Part shown: positions 23,044 to 35,354 of the stretch, piece after piece
Layout of the letters: each line of letters starts with the position of its first letter
Numbering within the stretch: position 1 is the first letter of the stretch
Source of the DNA: Didymodactylos carnosus
Taxonomy: Eukaryota; Rotifera; Eurotatoria; Philodinida; Philodinidae
Direction: 5' to 3'
NCBI GenBank assembly: GCA_905250885.1
Contig: CAJNOQ010000558.1
Span: 1-46,777 of the forward strand
DNA: 46,777 nucleotides
Notes under the pieces: generated by a model
Told to the model about the DNA's origin: nothing
The model's database searches: none
The model's input: only the letters and a program-made list of their open reading frames with translations
Position numbers and translations under genes: made by a program

Positions 23044-23358
23044 TTTATACTAAATCAGCTTTAGTTGTTTGAGGAAGTGATAGACCGAAAAGGGTTTTGC
23101 AAGAGACCGAACAAAAGTTTTGATATTTCCTGTCAATTTAAAAACTCTTACCGTATCTTACAGTACCGAAATATTATTACAAGAAAATAGAAATACAGTT
23201 CTGTACAAAATAAAAGGAGTTTTTAATCACTACAAAACGCTTTTTAGTTTTTGACGTTTTTAATAAACTCTTTTTAAGTTCAGAACGAAATCTAAAGGTT
23301 CTTTTGATTTATTAAATGTTTTCTTTTTAGAGTGTGTAGTCAATTTCAGATATTTGAA

Positions 23359-24966
23359 ATGCTCTCAATAAAAATCTCATACTATTTCATCCTTATACTG
23401 ATCTATTTATCATTGACTAGCACTCAGTTGATTCATAAACTACAAGATAAATTGAAAAAAGTAGCTAGCAGTCATGGTATTGATACAACACGCTACGATT
23501 ATGAAGAAATGATGTTATTTCCAAATGTTGGTTTTGAAACAAAAGATGGCGGTTGGCGCTTAAATGTACACGGTTGGAGATTTCAGACGTCAATACGAAA
23601 TAAATTTCTTGGTAAATCATCATCAGCAGCTGCTCAACGTTTAGCTCGTGTAGTGGCCAGTGATGAACAACTTGTCTATTTTAATGATACGTTTCAACGT
23701 GAGCGCTTGAAGCCATTTATGCTACAAGATGAATCGAATGAAAGAATCACAATAGAAATCGGTAATCAAAATTTTTCGACAAAAACAGATAAAGATGGAC
23801 AATTTCGAACTTCATATATGTTTAAAAATGCTGATGTTCAAAAATTAAAGAAAAATCAACAAATAGCCTATAAAGCTATAGGAGATAATGATGATTCGTG
23901 GAAGGGAACAATTTATCTGGTGGAACGGAAAGGACTGGCCGTTATTTCAGATATTGATGATACTGTTAAAATATCGGAAGTGATAGACAAAATTCGATTA
24001 GTGGCTAATACATTTATACATAAATTCAGAGTTGTCCCAGGTAAATCACAATCTCGTTTGACAATCAGCATAGATAGGAGAGGGTGGTAGAGGAATGCAT
24101 TTTTTCCTCTGTTATTCAAGAGTCTCGGATGTCCGGATTTAGAATTTTTCTAAGGTACATATGGTAGGTAAGGAAAGTATGAAGTATGTGTGGTCGCCAT
24201 AGAAATATAAGCGGTCGCTCGTACCGCTCGCTAGCTGGATCCGCTAGTGTCTGAGACAGAGTGAGTAGTGGACAAAACGTTCAGTGGATGAGTAAACAAT
24301 TGTCCCTTTATCTACCTTTTTATGATAAACATGTCATTGATTTTCAATTGTATTTTAGGAATGCCAGAAACTTATCGTACATGGAAAGCAAAACACAATT
24401 GTACATTTCATTATATAAGTGCAATGCCCGATCAATTGTATACATTTACCAAAGAATTTTTCGATGAGGAAAGATTTCCTGAGGGTACATATCATATGAG
24501 GTCAGTCTTTCTCATAACACTTGTTCGAATGCTAATCTGAAATTAATAATTTTGTAGACATTTTCCTTGGCGGTCATTAGGATCGATCTACGGTTTTGTT
24601 CATTCTCAAGGTAAGAAACGGGGTATTTTTTTCTAATTGTCAAACGGTCTTTTTTTCCTTCCAGATACAAAGATGCACAAGATAAATCATATACGGTATT
24701 TTGTTTACAACAGTCTGCGTACATTGGTACTTGTCGGTGATAGTGGTGAACGTGACCCAGAAATCTATGGGAGCATAGCACGGATGTATCCAAAGCGTGT
24801 ACGTTCAATATTTATTCGTGCTGTCAAGGGTGAAAAGGGTGACGATGAACGATTTTTCACCGCGTTTAAAGGCGTACCAAGAGAAAAATGGATGATATTC
24901 ACGGATTCAAGAGAATTACCAAAAGATTTAAGCAATCCACCAGGTCCCAAAGGGAAAAAAACATAG
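23359..24966 (+). CDS. APP1-type (DUF2183) phosphatidate phosphatase-like protein
   Basis: Exons 23359-24040, 24359-24500, 24558-24610, 24665-24966; phases agree, 392 residues. The C-terminal half matches the APP1 catalytic domain (Pfam APP1_cat, DUF2183), a HAD-like fold. The nucleophile motif DIDDT (DxDxT) is at 198-202, followed by a FHYISAMPDQLY segment and VLVGDSGERDPEIY, the acid pair that closes the active site. In yeast, App1 dephosphorylates phosphatidate at endocytic sites; the substrate here is inferred only from family. Residues ~7-23 are a strongly hydrophobic stretch that looks like a signal peptide or anchor, unlike yeast App1, so a lumenal or secreted place is likely. The ATG chosen follows an acceptor-like CTTTTTAG that ends at 23330. 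Confidence 0.85.
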
Positions 24967-26220
24967 ACAAAAATAAAAGGATACTGCTTTTAGAAGTTAG
25001 TATTTATTTAATAAGAGTTCCATCCGTTCGTGTATACGTTTATTGTATATTGTTTTTCCTAATTCCACTAAAGGGTCTATCTCCTGACTAATAAAAGAAA
25101 ATTTATTGTAGAATTATCTATTGCTATCATTTTCCGCTTTCTGCTTTGATGTTGTTTTGAAGTTTAAGAAAATCACGATATGGCATAAATGGTATCATCA
25201 CTGACGTTTATATTTCTTTGACTAAATAAAAGAGAAATACATGCATCGATTGCAGAAATATTTCTCTATAAATTTTAAAGTGTAGAACTCATTTTCACGA
25301 TGAATGAGTTCTATACATGTATGTAAGATACAGATGTATGTTTAAGAAAAAGAAGGTAGAATGTGTCGAAACTTTTTTGACATATTTTATCTATGCTTTT
25401 TGTCATTATATACTCTTATGATTATATTTAGTATAATTGTGATGTATATCGTATGCAAAAGAAACACTAATACGGCCTTAGTTCCTGAAGTTTTTGTCTC
25501 TGCGTTTATTGCGCATTAGTCTTTATTTATTCTCAATCGATTATCGTGAACCATACAATAGTAAACAGTCAAAACTTAGAGTGAATAATCTAGAGATACA
25601 TCCACAGGATGTTTTGTGAAAGGTGGAATTCAAAATAGTGTTTCTGACTGCTGGAAGACAAACAGTGACCACGTAAACTCACATGTGAAAACGCAACAAC
25701 ACTTATGAAGCACAACCAGTCGATGCATCAAATATTTTTTATGCTTGAATTTATGTGATCACAGCACTTTTTTTAGTCAATACAAATAGTTAAACCATTT
25801 TTAGTCGGAGAAAAAGTGGTGACTACACAGGTAGAAACATATGACTCTCAGCTATGCACTGTTGTAAAAATTGTCTGAAAATTCATTACCGTCAATGAGT
25901 AACATTCAATTTCCAGTGCGTTACTCTTAACTGGTTATAATTAACCCCATTTGGGATAATAACCATCACAGCAAAAACTACTGGGACTATGTAAATCATC
26001 TTTGATCCTACGGTGAACTTTTACCTTTTCAATTAAAAATTGGTCCATCTTGTAGAGAATTTCGAGCTTTATCCACCTCATGAATTGACAGTCAATCACC
26101 TTTACCGTTAATTACTCAATGAGAAATTAGTGAAATCAAAAGACACAGTCATTTTCCCGATATAAACACAACATAAAGGACGAGGGGCGTTAAGGGCATT
26201 TTTCGGCCCACGATATTTTA
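24967..26220. other. spacer downstream of APP1-like gene
   Basis: About 1.25 kb of AT-rich noncoding sequence. AATAAAAG near 25091 may be the polyadenylation signal. Nothing else recognised. Confidence 0.4.
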
Positions 26221-26237
26221 CTATATGGGAGAAATTA

Positions 26238-26913
26238 CTATATGGGAGTAACAAGATCGAATTTTTATTACATAGAAGTTGAGTTCTGATTGAAAAAATC
26301 GAGAATTATGAGCAGAATTCCTACTTTTTCGCCGCATATTTAGAAAAATGAATTTTCGGTCTGATGCCGGCCTTTTTAAATCGATCCAATGACATATTTG
26401 GATAGTGCTCGAAGAATTACATATAACTGTTACAGTCTCACTTGAGTTCGAAAGTGTTCAGTGGACTGGCAGCACTGGAAAGAGGGTCGCCTATGCTTAT
26501 CCTGCCCTCATCCTAGTCGTATTCGTTGTTATAAATATTTGAACATTTCTGATGATCTTTATTCATCCGGATTTGAATAGAGCTGTGAGTGAAGGTTGCA
26601 TCTAAGGGACACTTTTTCGAACCATTTAGAGACCAGTTTGTGCGAGAGGAGGGTTAAAAACCGGGTTTGGAGTCCAAAAACCAGGTATTGGTAAAAATTG
26701 TCTGGTGCTTCAGCACTGCATTTCTAGGATTTGAGATAGCGATATTCGTGATCAGCGTAGCGGACTTGATATTCCTAGTTACTTCTGAAAATTGAATTTT
26801 GAAAAAAATTTTCAAAGTCCTGACGGGAGAGGAGTCATAAATCTCAAAGTCATTTCAAGGAAAATGACTACGCTAGATTTGTAGACCATATCAACCGTGT
26901 TACTCCCATATAG
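26238..26913. mobile_element. possible TIR element, CTATATGGGAGTAAC ends
   Basis: CTATATGGGAGTAAC at 26238-26252 recurs exactly inverted as GTTACTCCCATATAG at 26899-26913. A third, partial copy (CTATATGGGAG) lies at 26221, just outside the left end. The ~650-bp interior has no long frame. This is consistent with a non-autonomous DNA element, but the repeat is only 15 bp. Confidence 0.5.
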
Positions 26914-28399
26914 TCATATCACAGGATCGAAAAACTTTAAAAGCTTGGTCGGTCAAAACTGATTGCAGATTCGTCTTCTTCATGGTTGATTATGTGGTAC
27001 GCAATAATTTGTTCGTTGATGGACCGACACTTGTTCGTTGATCTGGAATATTTATTTCGAATATAGTAAATTGAAGGTCAAGCTTTACTGTCCTTTATTC
27101 CGCACTATTTGCTGTGCATGACAGGATGAGAGTAAGACCGATTACCTTTCTAGAAAAAGTTTTAAAATATTTAAAATAAAAACATGCTAAGGTAATGACT
27201 CAAACATGATTGGTGCCTGATTCTTTTGAATTCGAGTATGGATGGTTGAATTATGTGTAGATATGCACGGAAATCGATTTACCGAATATCGAATACACCA
27301 AAAAATTTTCGCGCATGATATTGTCTGTTTACGCAATACCCATAAATGACTGTCATTAGAATTTGCGTACTCTTGTTGGTTCACTAACTTCGTTTAAGAA
27401 AAACGATCTCGTTTCTATACAGCAAAACTTGGATCATTATGTCCTAAAATTATCTTAAATTAAAAGGTGATAGATTTTACTCGAACAAAGGTTAGAAATA
27501 CATCATTATACGCAGTTTTTCGTGCTGATTACGAATTCTGAACTGAAGAACAAATTAAAGTTAAATTTTCTAGTGATAATTTAAGTTCACTTTCCTGTCC
27601 TAGATATTTTTTTCGAAAATTCTGGTAACTATATCATCGAAGAGAGAATCGAATTCTGTACAAACTACGTCATTGATTTTTATGTCTGGATGTCTAAATC
27701 TTTTTTTTGATTTTCTAAAAAAGGTTTTGGCGTTTATGTTGTGAGCAATTTTCTGTCGGTTTAATCTAATTTTGAAACTTTATTTTCTGCTGCATCGGAT
27801 AGAGGGCACCTCAGACTATCTGTCTATGTGCAAATGAGGGCTTGGTAAGTAGCTCTGTGGCAGAAGAAATATACAGTAAATCATCTGCAAAGCAAAGCAA
27901 AAACAGGTAAAATTCTGTGACGCTCACTTTTTTTCGATTTTCTCTGCTAGAGAACTAAATAGTTCTTCTAATGTACAGTAACTGAAAGTAGTGATTCTAA
28001 CTGCATTAGAATTTTCAGTGCGATTTTACCAAATGATAGTTGGGGACCAATAATATCATTTACTCTAGTTAGTAATGGTGATGCAGAGCGTATAAGTTAA
28101 AAAGATTTAATCTTTTTTATGTGCGAGATCCTGTACTACCGATAACATCGGTGAGTAGTTCAAAACCAGAAAAAAATAGTTATAGATGAGTTCATCCATA
28201 CATTTCATACTTAAAAGCATTTTAAATAAATGAGGTTGAAACAAGTCGATTCAAATATTTGTTTCGTCTTTAAGTCCTAAATTAACTGAACATAAAAATC
28301 ACATTTTCTATTCCTTATTTTAAGAAAAGTAGGTCAAGCTGTGACTACACTGTAAGATTGGAAGTTATTTATGGAAAATGCTCGGCGAATCAAAGAGTA
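26914..28399. other. noncoding spacer
   Basis: About 1.5 kb of AT-rich DNA. The short minus-strand frame at 27187-27384 has no domain or splice context. No RNA gene recognised. Confidence 0.4.
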
Positions 28400-29010
28400 C
28401 CTATGGGAATTCCTCGAGAATTTTCCAGTTTGTAGAAAATCGAATTTCCAACAATCTAGAATATTGTCGTTGAATTTCTATAAATAATTCCCAAAAAATA
28501 GATATTCCTTTTTGGTTTTTCATAAACTGAAAATTCCTTGGCGGGTCTGCACCGCGTGGCGGTGCGACCAGGTTGTATTGAGATTGATCCCGCTCATGCT
28601 TTTGAGAAGTTTCTAGTGAACGTCTCTGATTTTCGCACCTTCCTAACAAACTTCGCGCCTCCACTGTCTCTGCCTAAATCAAAAGTCTTCCTGGCATAGG
28701 CAGAATTGTGATCTAAAGTAGAAACTGTCAAAGTTGATTTAAGTGTAATATGAGTGTCTTTACATGACGCTCTTATACCTACACTGATTGCAAAACAAAA
28801 AGATGAATTAGTATTTGGTCTAGAAATTCCTAGACGAATTTTCACTTTCTAGAAAATCGCCGGGGATTTTCTAGTTTATAGAAAATTAAAATCGAACTTC
28901 CAGATTCTTGGAAATTATTTACAGAAATTAGATTGTTTTTTTATAAATTAGAAAATCCCCGGCGATTTTTCGGTCGATTTTCTATAAACTGGAAATAAAC
29001 TCAAAATTAC
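28400..29010. repeat. cluster of inverted repeats around TTTTCTAGTTTATAGAAAA
   Basis: The 28-bp arm 28853-28880 (contains AAAATCGCCGGGGATTTTCT) is inverted at 28942-28969 with one mismatch, loop ~60 bp. Related words (CCAGTTTGTAGAAAATCGA near 28429, TCGATTTTCTATAAACTGG near 28976) surround it, also inverted. Frames across it (28401-28845, minus) are repeat-derived and not called. Confidence 0.55.
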
Positions 29011-29403
29011 AGTGTACCTAGCATCCTATTTTCTCTAATACAAGCTTTTGTTGAACGTGTGGATCATTTATTCCGAAATTACGGAAACGCTGTCTATTTA
29101 GGGTAGGTAGATGCTAATCAGCGAAATGAATAGAAGGACAACTACATCAAACTAATGATGTGATTTCATATCCGTCGGAGTTGAATATAGCGTATATTAT
29201 TGCTAATGATTTATTTACTTTATTATAATCTTTGAAATAACTCGAAATGTGCTCAATGTAGTGTGAACATTATATCCTATATTAAAAAGCTCTTCTTTTA
29301 CATAATTATCACAACATATATGTGAACATATTTCATAGAGCAAAGCTGCTTTTGCTATTGAAATTATATTCCCAATCTATTTGTTCACATTCTGAATAGG
29401 AAT
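29011..29403. other. spacer upstream of GPCR
   Basis: AT-rich, no clear regulatory site or coding frame. Confidence 0.3.
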
Positions 29404-30315
29404 ATGTCTGATAGTTCAGCATCACTTTATAAGAAATATTTCTATACTCTTTTAATATGTCAACCATCCTCGATTGTATGTTCAATATACATGTTATATA
29501 AGTTCAAAGTTAATCGCCAGTTGCATCAATCGGTTAACCACAATGTCATTCTTGTCTTGCTATGTGTAAGTGTTTTGTTTTGCACAACTTCATTGCCGAT
29601 GATGGAGCAGTCTCTGTACAACAACTTTGTGGTTCCCGAATCAAATATCTACTGTTCATTTATACATTTTTATCGGTACTCGCTTGTAACAATGAATACT
29701 TATCTTATGGCTTACGCATGCATTGAACGTCATTTCTTAATTTTCAACAGAAATATGATGAACGTCAAATATAAAAGATATCTGTTCCATTACTTGCCGA
29801 TCAGCCTCTGTATTATTTATCCTATATGTTTCTATGTATATGTTCTATTTATATATCCATGTGAAAGTATGTACGATTTTAACTTAATATTTTGCGGTTA
29901 CCCATGTTATTACGAGAATATCTTTCCATCAACATGGGATATTGTTATCAATGGACTTCTGCCGTTTGCTGTTATTCTCCTTTCAAGCACAGCATTACTC
30001 ATCCGTGTTCAATGCCAAAAACGCCACATGCAACAACACATGTTCAAATGGAAACGCGATCGTAAAATGATCTTTCAGTTGAGTCGAATCGTTGTATTCT
30101 ACACACTGTTTTTGGTTCCAGCAAGTTGTGTTTATCTGATAGAATTATTTAATATTCCAACTGTATTATCATCAGACGCTCTATTTATTGTGAAGAGTTT
30201 CCCGTCTTTTATTCTCATATTCTATCCATTTGTGTGTCTAGCCAGTTATCCAGAATTTTTCAAAACAAACTTTATGCATACAAATGTTATTGTTCCAGCG
30301 ATAGTGCACATATAA
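29404..30315 (+). CDS. divergent rhodopsin-type seven-helix receptor (single exon)
   Basis: Uninterrupted frame of 303 residues with seven hydrophobic segments at about 12-33, 47-66, 84-107, 127-150, 178-200, 224-247 and 260-281. It keeps the family frame: Cys84 at the start of helix 3, Cys residues in the second outer loop (153, 164, 168), and a basic third inner loop (RVQCQKRHMQQHMFKWKRDRK). The DRY motif is ERH (108-110). The helix 7 NPxxY motif is not visible; the position reads FYPFVCLASYPEF. This matches class A-like orphan GPCRs that occur as intronless families in some invertebrates. Ligand and G-protein partner cannot be told from sequence. The start follows TCTGAATAGGAAT closely. 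Confidence 0.78.
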   Translation: MSDSSASLYKKYFYTLLICQPSSIVCSIYMLYKFKVNRQLHQSVNHNVILVLLCVSVLFCTTSLPMMEQSLYNNFVVPESNIYCSFIHFYRYSLVTMNTYLMAYACIERHFLIFNRNMMNVKYKRYLFHYLPISLCIIYPICFYVYVLFIYPCESMYDFNLIFCGYPCYYENIFPSTWDIVINGLLPFAVILLSSTALLIRVQCQKRHMQQHMFKWKRDRKMIFQLSRIVVFYTLFLVPASCVYLIELFNIPTVLSSDALFIVKSFPSFILIFYPFVCLASYPEFFKTNFMHTNVIVPAIVHI

Positions 30316-33300
30316 GAAATATGAACACTCGATCTAAACCTTATCATATTTTAATCTACGTATACATATTATTGTACGACACTATATTGACTTGTAACTT
30401 TCTTCACAAAGTACTCTGCTGAATTTGAATATAACAAGAAATTGACAAACCAAATATATGGTTCTGTAGAGAGTTTTGAGACGCATCTTTTGATATATTC
30501 AGTTTTATTTAGTTGTTTCCATTTGATGAAACGCTCAACAGCAACTTTGATAACACTCAACAAAAAGGAAAGAAATGAACTGTCGGACTTGATGTGAACT
30601 AATGATCCTTCTGGAAACATGAAAGAGTTTCTGCTCATAGGAATTCGAAGTGCTTATTTTGAATTGAAAGAAAATTTGCGTCCTTCACAAGTGTATATAG
30701 ATAAGCCGTTAAGCAAACGATCATTCACTTTCGTGCGTTCATTTAGTGCCTTTCATCCGATACACTTTGTTACTTTATGTTAAAATATAGACAACTATGC
30801 ATGCTTTGAACCGGTACAAGAAAAGTGTCTTGACGACAATAACTAATACCATCAATCAAAAAACAAAACAACAACGATGCATCATCATATTCGAGTTATA
30901 CACCCGAAAGAGTAGATGAACTAATAATGAAGAGTCACAAATTAATATGGCTTCTTTAGAATTAATTGATGAAGTAGCTATTATCTTACGTTAGCAAATA
31001 GCGTTACGTTACTTCTGAGGATTAATAAAAGTAATGTAAACAATGTTCTAAAATACTTTATAGATTAGTACGTTAATGATGATAATTAATTAATTTCGAT
31101 GAAAAAGTTCTGTGAGCTGGTATGAACTTGTGCATGCTTATATGAAATATGTACCAAAAACTAATTTAAACGTAAATTAAATAAATTCTTTACTCTATGA
31201 ATGATTGATTAATTTTAAAAAGTTGAGAATGTTTCAATGTCTCGTATTTTAAAATCTATTTCTTTTTATATAGTTAAAAAATATTGACTAAAAGTTTTGA
31301 TAAAAGTATTATTACTAAACGCTTGCAAAGAATTATAAAGATAAGTGTTTTCGATAACGGTAAACAATGTGAATAGTATAGTCTCTATTTCATTTATTTA
31401 TATTAATTTAGACTAAATAAATTTTTTTTCTTTTTGTTCTGTTTTAATACTATTTAAAATACTGATAAGATTTATGTGTGCACATGAACAGTCAAACTGA
31501 TATGTGTATGTGATATTAAATAACACAAGAAGAATATTTGTTTTGTTATTGAAATCTATAACATTTCAATGAGATTTATTTTATTCATCAAATTATAACG
31601 TCAATTATAGTATATATTTTGCGGTTAAAAGTTCATTGACTATAATAAATTTTTCTATTCACTTGAATGTTCAATAAAACTTATCATATACACACGTACA
31701 TTCAATGTTCAACCAAAATTGATTTCTTGTCAGTCATTTTGTCATCAATGTCAATTGGATAAAATTATTTGGATTAAAGGCTCATTAATAACTTTCAATT
31801 AAATAATTAAACATTTTCTCGAGACATTTTTAAAATAAAATTGTTTCAATTAGCTAAATTCTTCTTAGTTTCATTTTCGAGATTCAAAATTTTCTTCTAG
31901 TGATAAGATCGTGTAAGAAGCCTTCTATTTAGGTATCTATATACTTTTGTGAAATTATCAATAAATAAATGTCTCTCTTCAATATCGGTTGTGTCTGAGA
32001 TGTATTTAATTAGTTTCAATTACTTGTTTGTCTGTCATTCTTTCTTATTTACTTTTCGTTTCCTTATGGCTTCTTTTCTATCGTCTCATATCAGTTGTGT
32101 TCATAGACTTCGGTTTTTTTCTGTTAATTGATCAATACAGAAAAAACTATTGAACTTTTAGATACATTCGGAGAATTAGGGAATTTACCTATCCATACAT
32201 CGATTAAAAGATAAAAAAAAGTTTTCCACTTCCTTTTAGAGGAACTGTTATTAAGATATAGAACTAATACGTTGAAAAAAGTGTGTTTATACCGTGTTGT
32301 AGGAAACTTCTGAAGATCAGTAATAATTTTCTTATAGTTCAACAGGCTTATGTGCCATTGCATGAGTACTACCCCATTTTACTAATTTTCATCAACCGTT
32401 GTATTGCCAAGATGAACATTTGTATTCTTTTGTACTAAATATGACAAAAAAAATTGCATCAACTCTTTTTTTTGTTTCTTTTTGTTGGGGCAAATAATTT
32501 TTATCTGAGATGAATCTAATGATTATTATGCATAAAACGGGTATCACACACAAGCTTACCCACGAATAAACTTTGTATCAAATATATACATATCGGTTTA
32601 TTTTGTTTTCTTTGTATCGTTTTCATTTTTATATGCAATGTTCAACAGGATAGAATAAGGAATACGGAAAAAAACACATAAATGAAACGTGTGTCGTTCA
32701 TATAATAAATTTACTATGTATATAAAATTGCAGTGACGATAGAATAACACAAGGTAGTTTCAATTCAATTTTATGAGAAATATAAATAGTAATGATGATA
32801 AGGTAAGAATCAAACGTGTATGATCCATTGTTAAAACAGATAGATATTAATCCTGAAATCAAAAGACATACTAAGTGCATCATATGAGCTTTCGAAATGC
32901 CATCTGATAATGTATCAAAACCAGTATATATAACTCGTAGGAAAAAAAATAGACAACAAAAGATAGATATCATGTTAACTATACACGGTTGATACATTAA
33001 CAGAAGTGCGGTTTTCAAAAACTAGAATTGATTTTCTAGTAAAGGTAAAGGGTATGTTTATCGTTTTTTTTCTTCTTGTACAAAATTCATAAAAATATTT
33101 CTGATTTGTTAAACCTATGATTGTTCTATACGAAAATCTAAATCATTCGTTTTTAATGGACTATATAAGCACGCCTATTACTTTTGCTCTGCCAACTTAC
33201 AGGTGTATGATTAATACATGTATATAAAATAAAATTAACTTCACTATTACTATTTGAAAGGGTCAGTCTTTTCAATCAAAAGGTGTATCGTGTTTGTAGA

Positions 33301-35343
33301 CGCGAGAGAAATGAAAAAAAAACATCCCAAAAATTATAGATTTAAAAGTCACACACTAGGCTGTTAACTGAAGAGATGATGTTATATTTATATCTACAAT
33401 ATAGTAGTACCGCTTCGTCTATATCTAAAAAACGAACTTCTATGTTATCCATTTGAATTATGTGTCTCACATATGAATGTAAAAAACAAAACATCAATAT
33501 GAAATTGTTGAATGTATGCGTGATGATGATATGACATAGAGAAAGTATGTAATGTTGATGACAATCGTTCTATTATATTTCTCAATAAATGAGAGATGGA
33601 TGATAATCTGTCAAATTTATTTTTTAAGGTTGAAGTTTGAAAACCATTTATTTTAGTACAAGTATAGTCATTAACTTGTTAACATTTTTAATCGATCTCT
33701 ATTTCACCTCAAATATGAAATAGATGACCGACATTGATTCAATTTTTTTTTTCTCTCTCGTTATAAAGCTATAGAGAGTGTTAATGAGGTCAACATCGAT
33801 ATTCATATTTTTAAAGGTGCAGATACTTGAATAATTTGTGTCTTATCAATAATGAATAAATGTGTAACAACCATCAGTCTATCTGAATAAGCTTAAACAA
33901 AAATTTGCGTTAATAAATCTTATACTTTCTTTAAAGCGAAGAGACAGACCTTTGAAATTGAATAATATAAAAAAAAATATATCACTATATCACCTTTAAA
34001 AATACATTCATTAATTAGTCATTTGATATCGTCTTACAAATTAGGTTTTCTCTGGGCTTTTTCTTTTTTTTATTAATATTGTAGTAATAAACTATAATTG
34101 ATCAGAATCGTTAACTCTAAGATATTTATTAGTTACGTTGAATACGTTATTTATGGACATTTATATAGACACGTCTAATATGTCATTAACCATGTGTCAC
34201 ACAAATTTTATCAATGATCATAGAAATGAACTCAGCTTAAAGCAATACCCATATTGTTCAAAATAAAATTTGTTAACTTAGAAGAAAGTTTATCACATCA
34301 ATCATTTGCTCGAGTTGTTTATTTAAGAAAAAAAAATTTAATTTCAACTAACAAGTCTCTTTCCTTATGAAGTAAAATGAGAGAGAAAATGTGTGAAAAT
34401 ATTCATGTAAGTCGATGGGTATCTATATTACATATTCCGAGTTTCTTTTCGTTTTATTTCTTCTTTTATTCAATGAAGAGAGGATGGTCCACTTCAAGAA
34501 GAATTGTTGGATAACTTGATTCTCATGAATATTATTAAGCCATTTTTTCTTCTCTTTTTTTTTTTTTATGCACATATACATACATACATACAGAAGGTTT
34601 CATACCTGTAATGAATGAATGTATGTCTGTGTATGTAAGAATCTGCTTGTGCGTTTGTATATTTGACAAAAGAAAGAGTGAACTTGTACAACTTTTTCTT
34701 AAATAAAATAAAAAAAAAAAATGGTAGAGAGATGATGAACGACAAAAAACGGTTTGAAAATCTTAAATTATATGAGAGTAGGATGACTATTATCGACGAA
34801 AAGAGTGTGAATTTGGATAGGATGAGCAAGTAAAACAAACGAAATAATTGAGTAAAAACGTTCTAAAATGAAGATATTTCAATAAATTGTTTTAACTGCA
34901 CTTAAAATTTCATTTAAATATATAGTAAATAGAAAATAAAGCAAAGAAGAATGTCAAAACTAGAAAATAGATTAAAAAATAAACTCGGTAAGTGAAATAT
35001 GTTCAACTCTGATTTGATCTATTCATAGTTGACCAACAATAATCGATTAAAATGGAGATGAAGATATTTAAAAAAAAGAGAGTAAGTAGTTTGTTGTATA
35101 TCTATGCAAGGTGAGAAAGTGTCTACACACAAACATTTCTGTACTTGCTGCCAGTTTTTAAGCATTAGACGAATGCAAACATTGTGATATACAATATATC
35201 AACAAAAACAAAGAAAAGGAAATTTTTTTTGTTCAAGAATGATCTACGTCACTGTTCATTTAAAATATTTTTTACTAGTGAAAAAAACTAAAAATTCAAA
35301 TTGACATATTCGAAATATAAGTTCCCTTCCTCATTTTATATTT
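30316..35343. other. 5-kb AT-rich spacer
   Basis: Very AT-rich with many homopolymer runs and a short tetranucleotide ACAT run near 34574-34590. The longest frame, a minus-strand stretch at 32698-33018 (106 codons, hydrophobic), has no recognised domain or splice partners. I see no tRNA or rRNA. It may hold long untranslated regions or enhancers for the next gene. Confidence 0.4.
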
Positions 35344-35354
35344 TAGAGGCTATA

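Noticed and set aside
28401..28845. two overlapping minus-strand frames (87 and 83 codons)
   Set aside because: Cross an inverted-repeat cluster; no recognisable protein.
32698..33018. 106-codon hydrophobic minus-strand frame
   Set aside because: Membrane-like composition is expected from A/T-rich DNA; no family match, no neighbouring exons.
34566..34600. ACAT tandem run resembling a small repeat array
   Set aside because: Plain microsatellite; no spacers, so not a CRISPR-like array.
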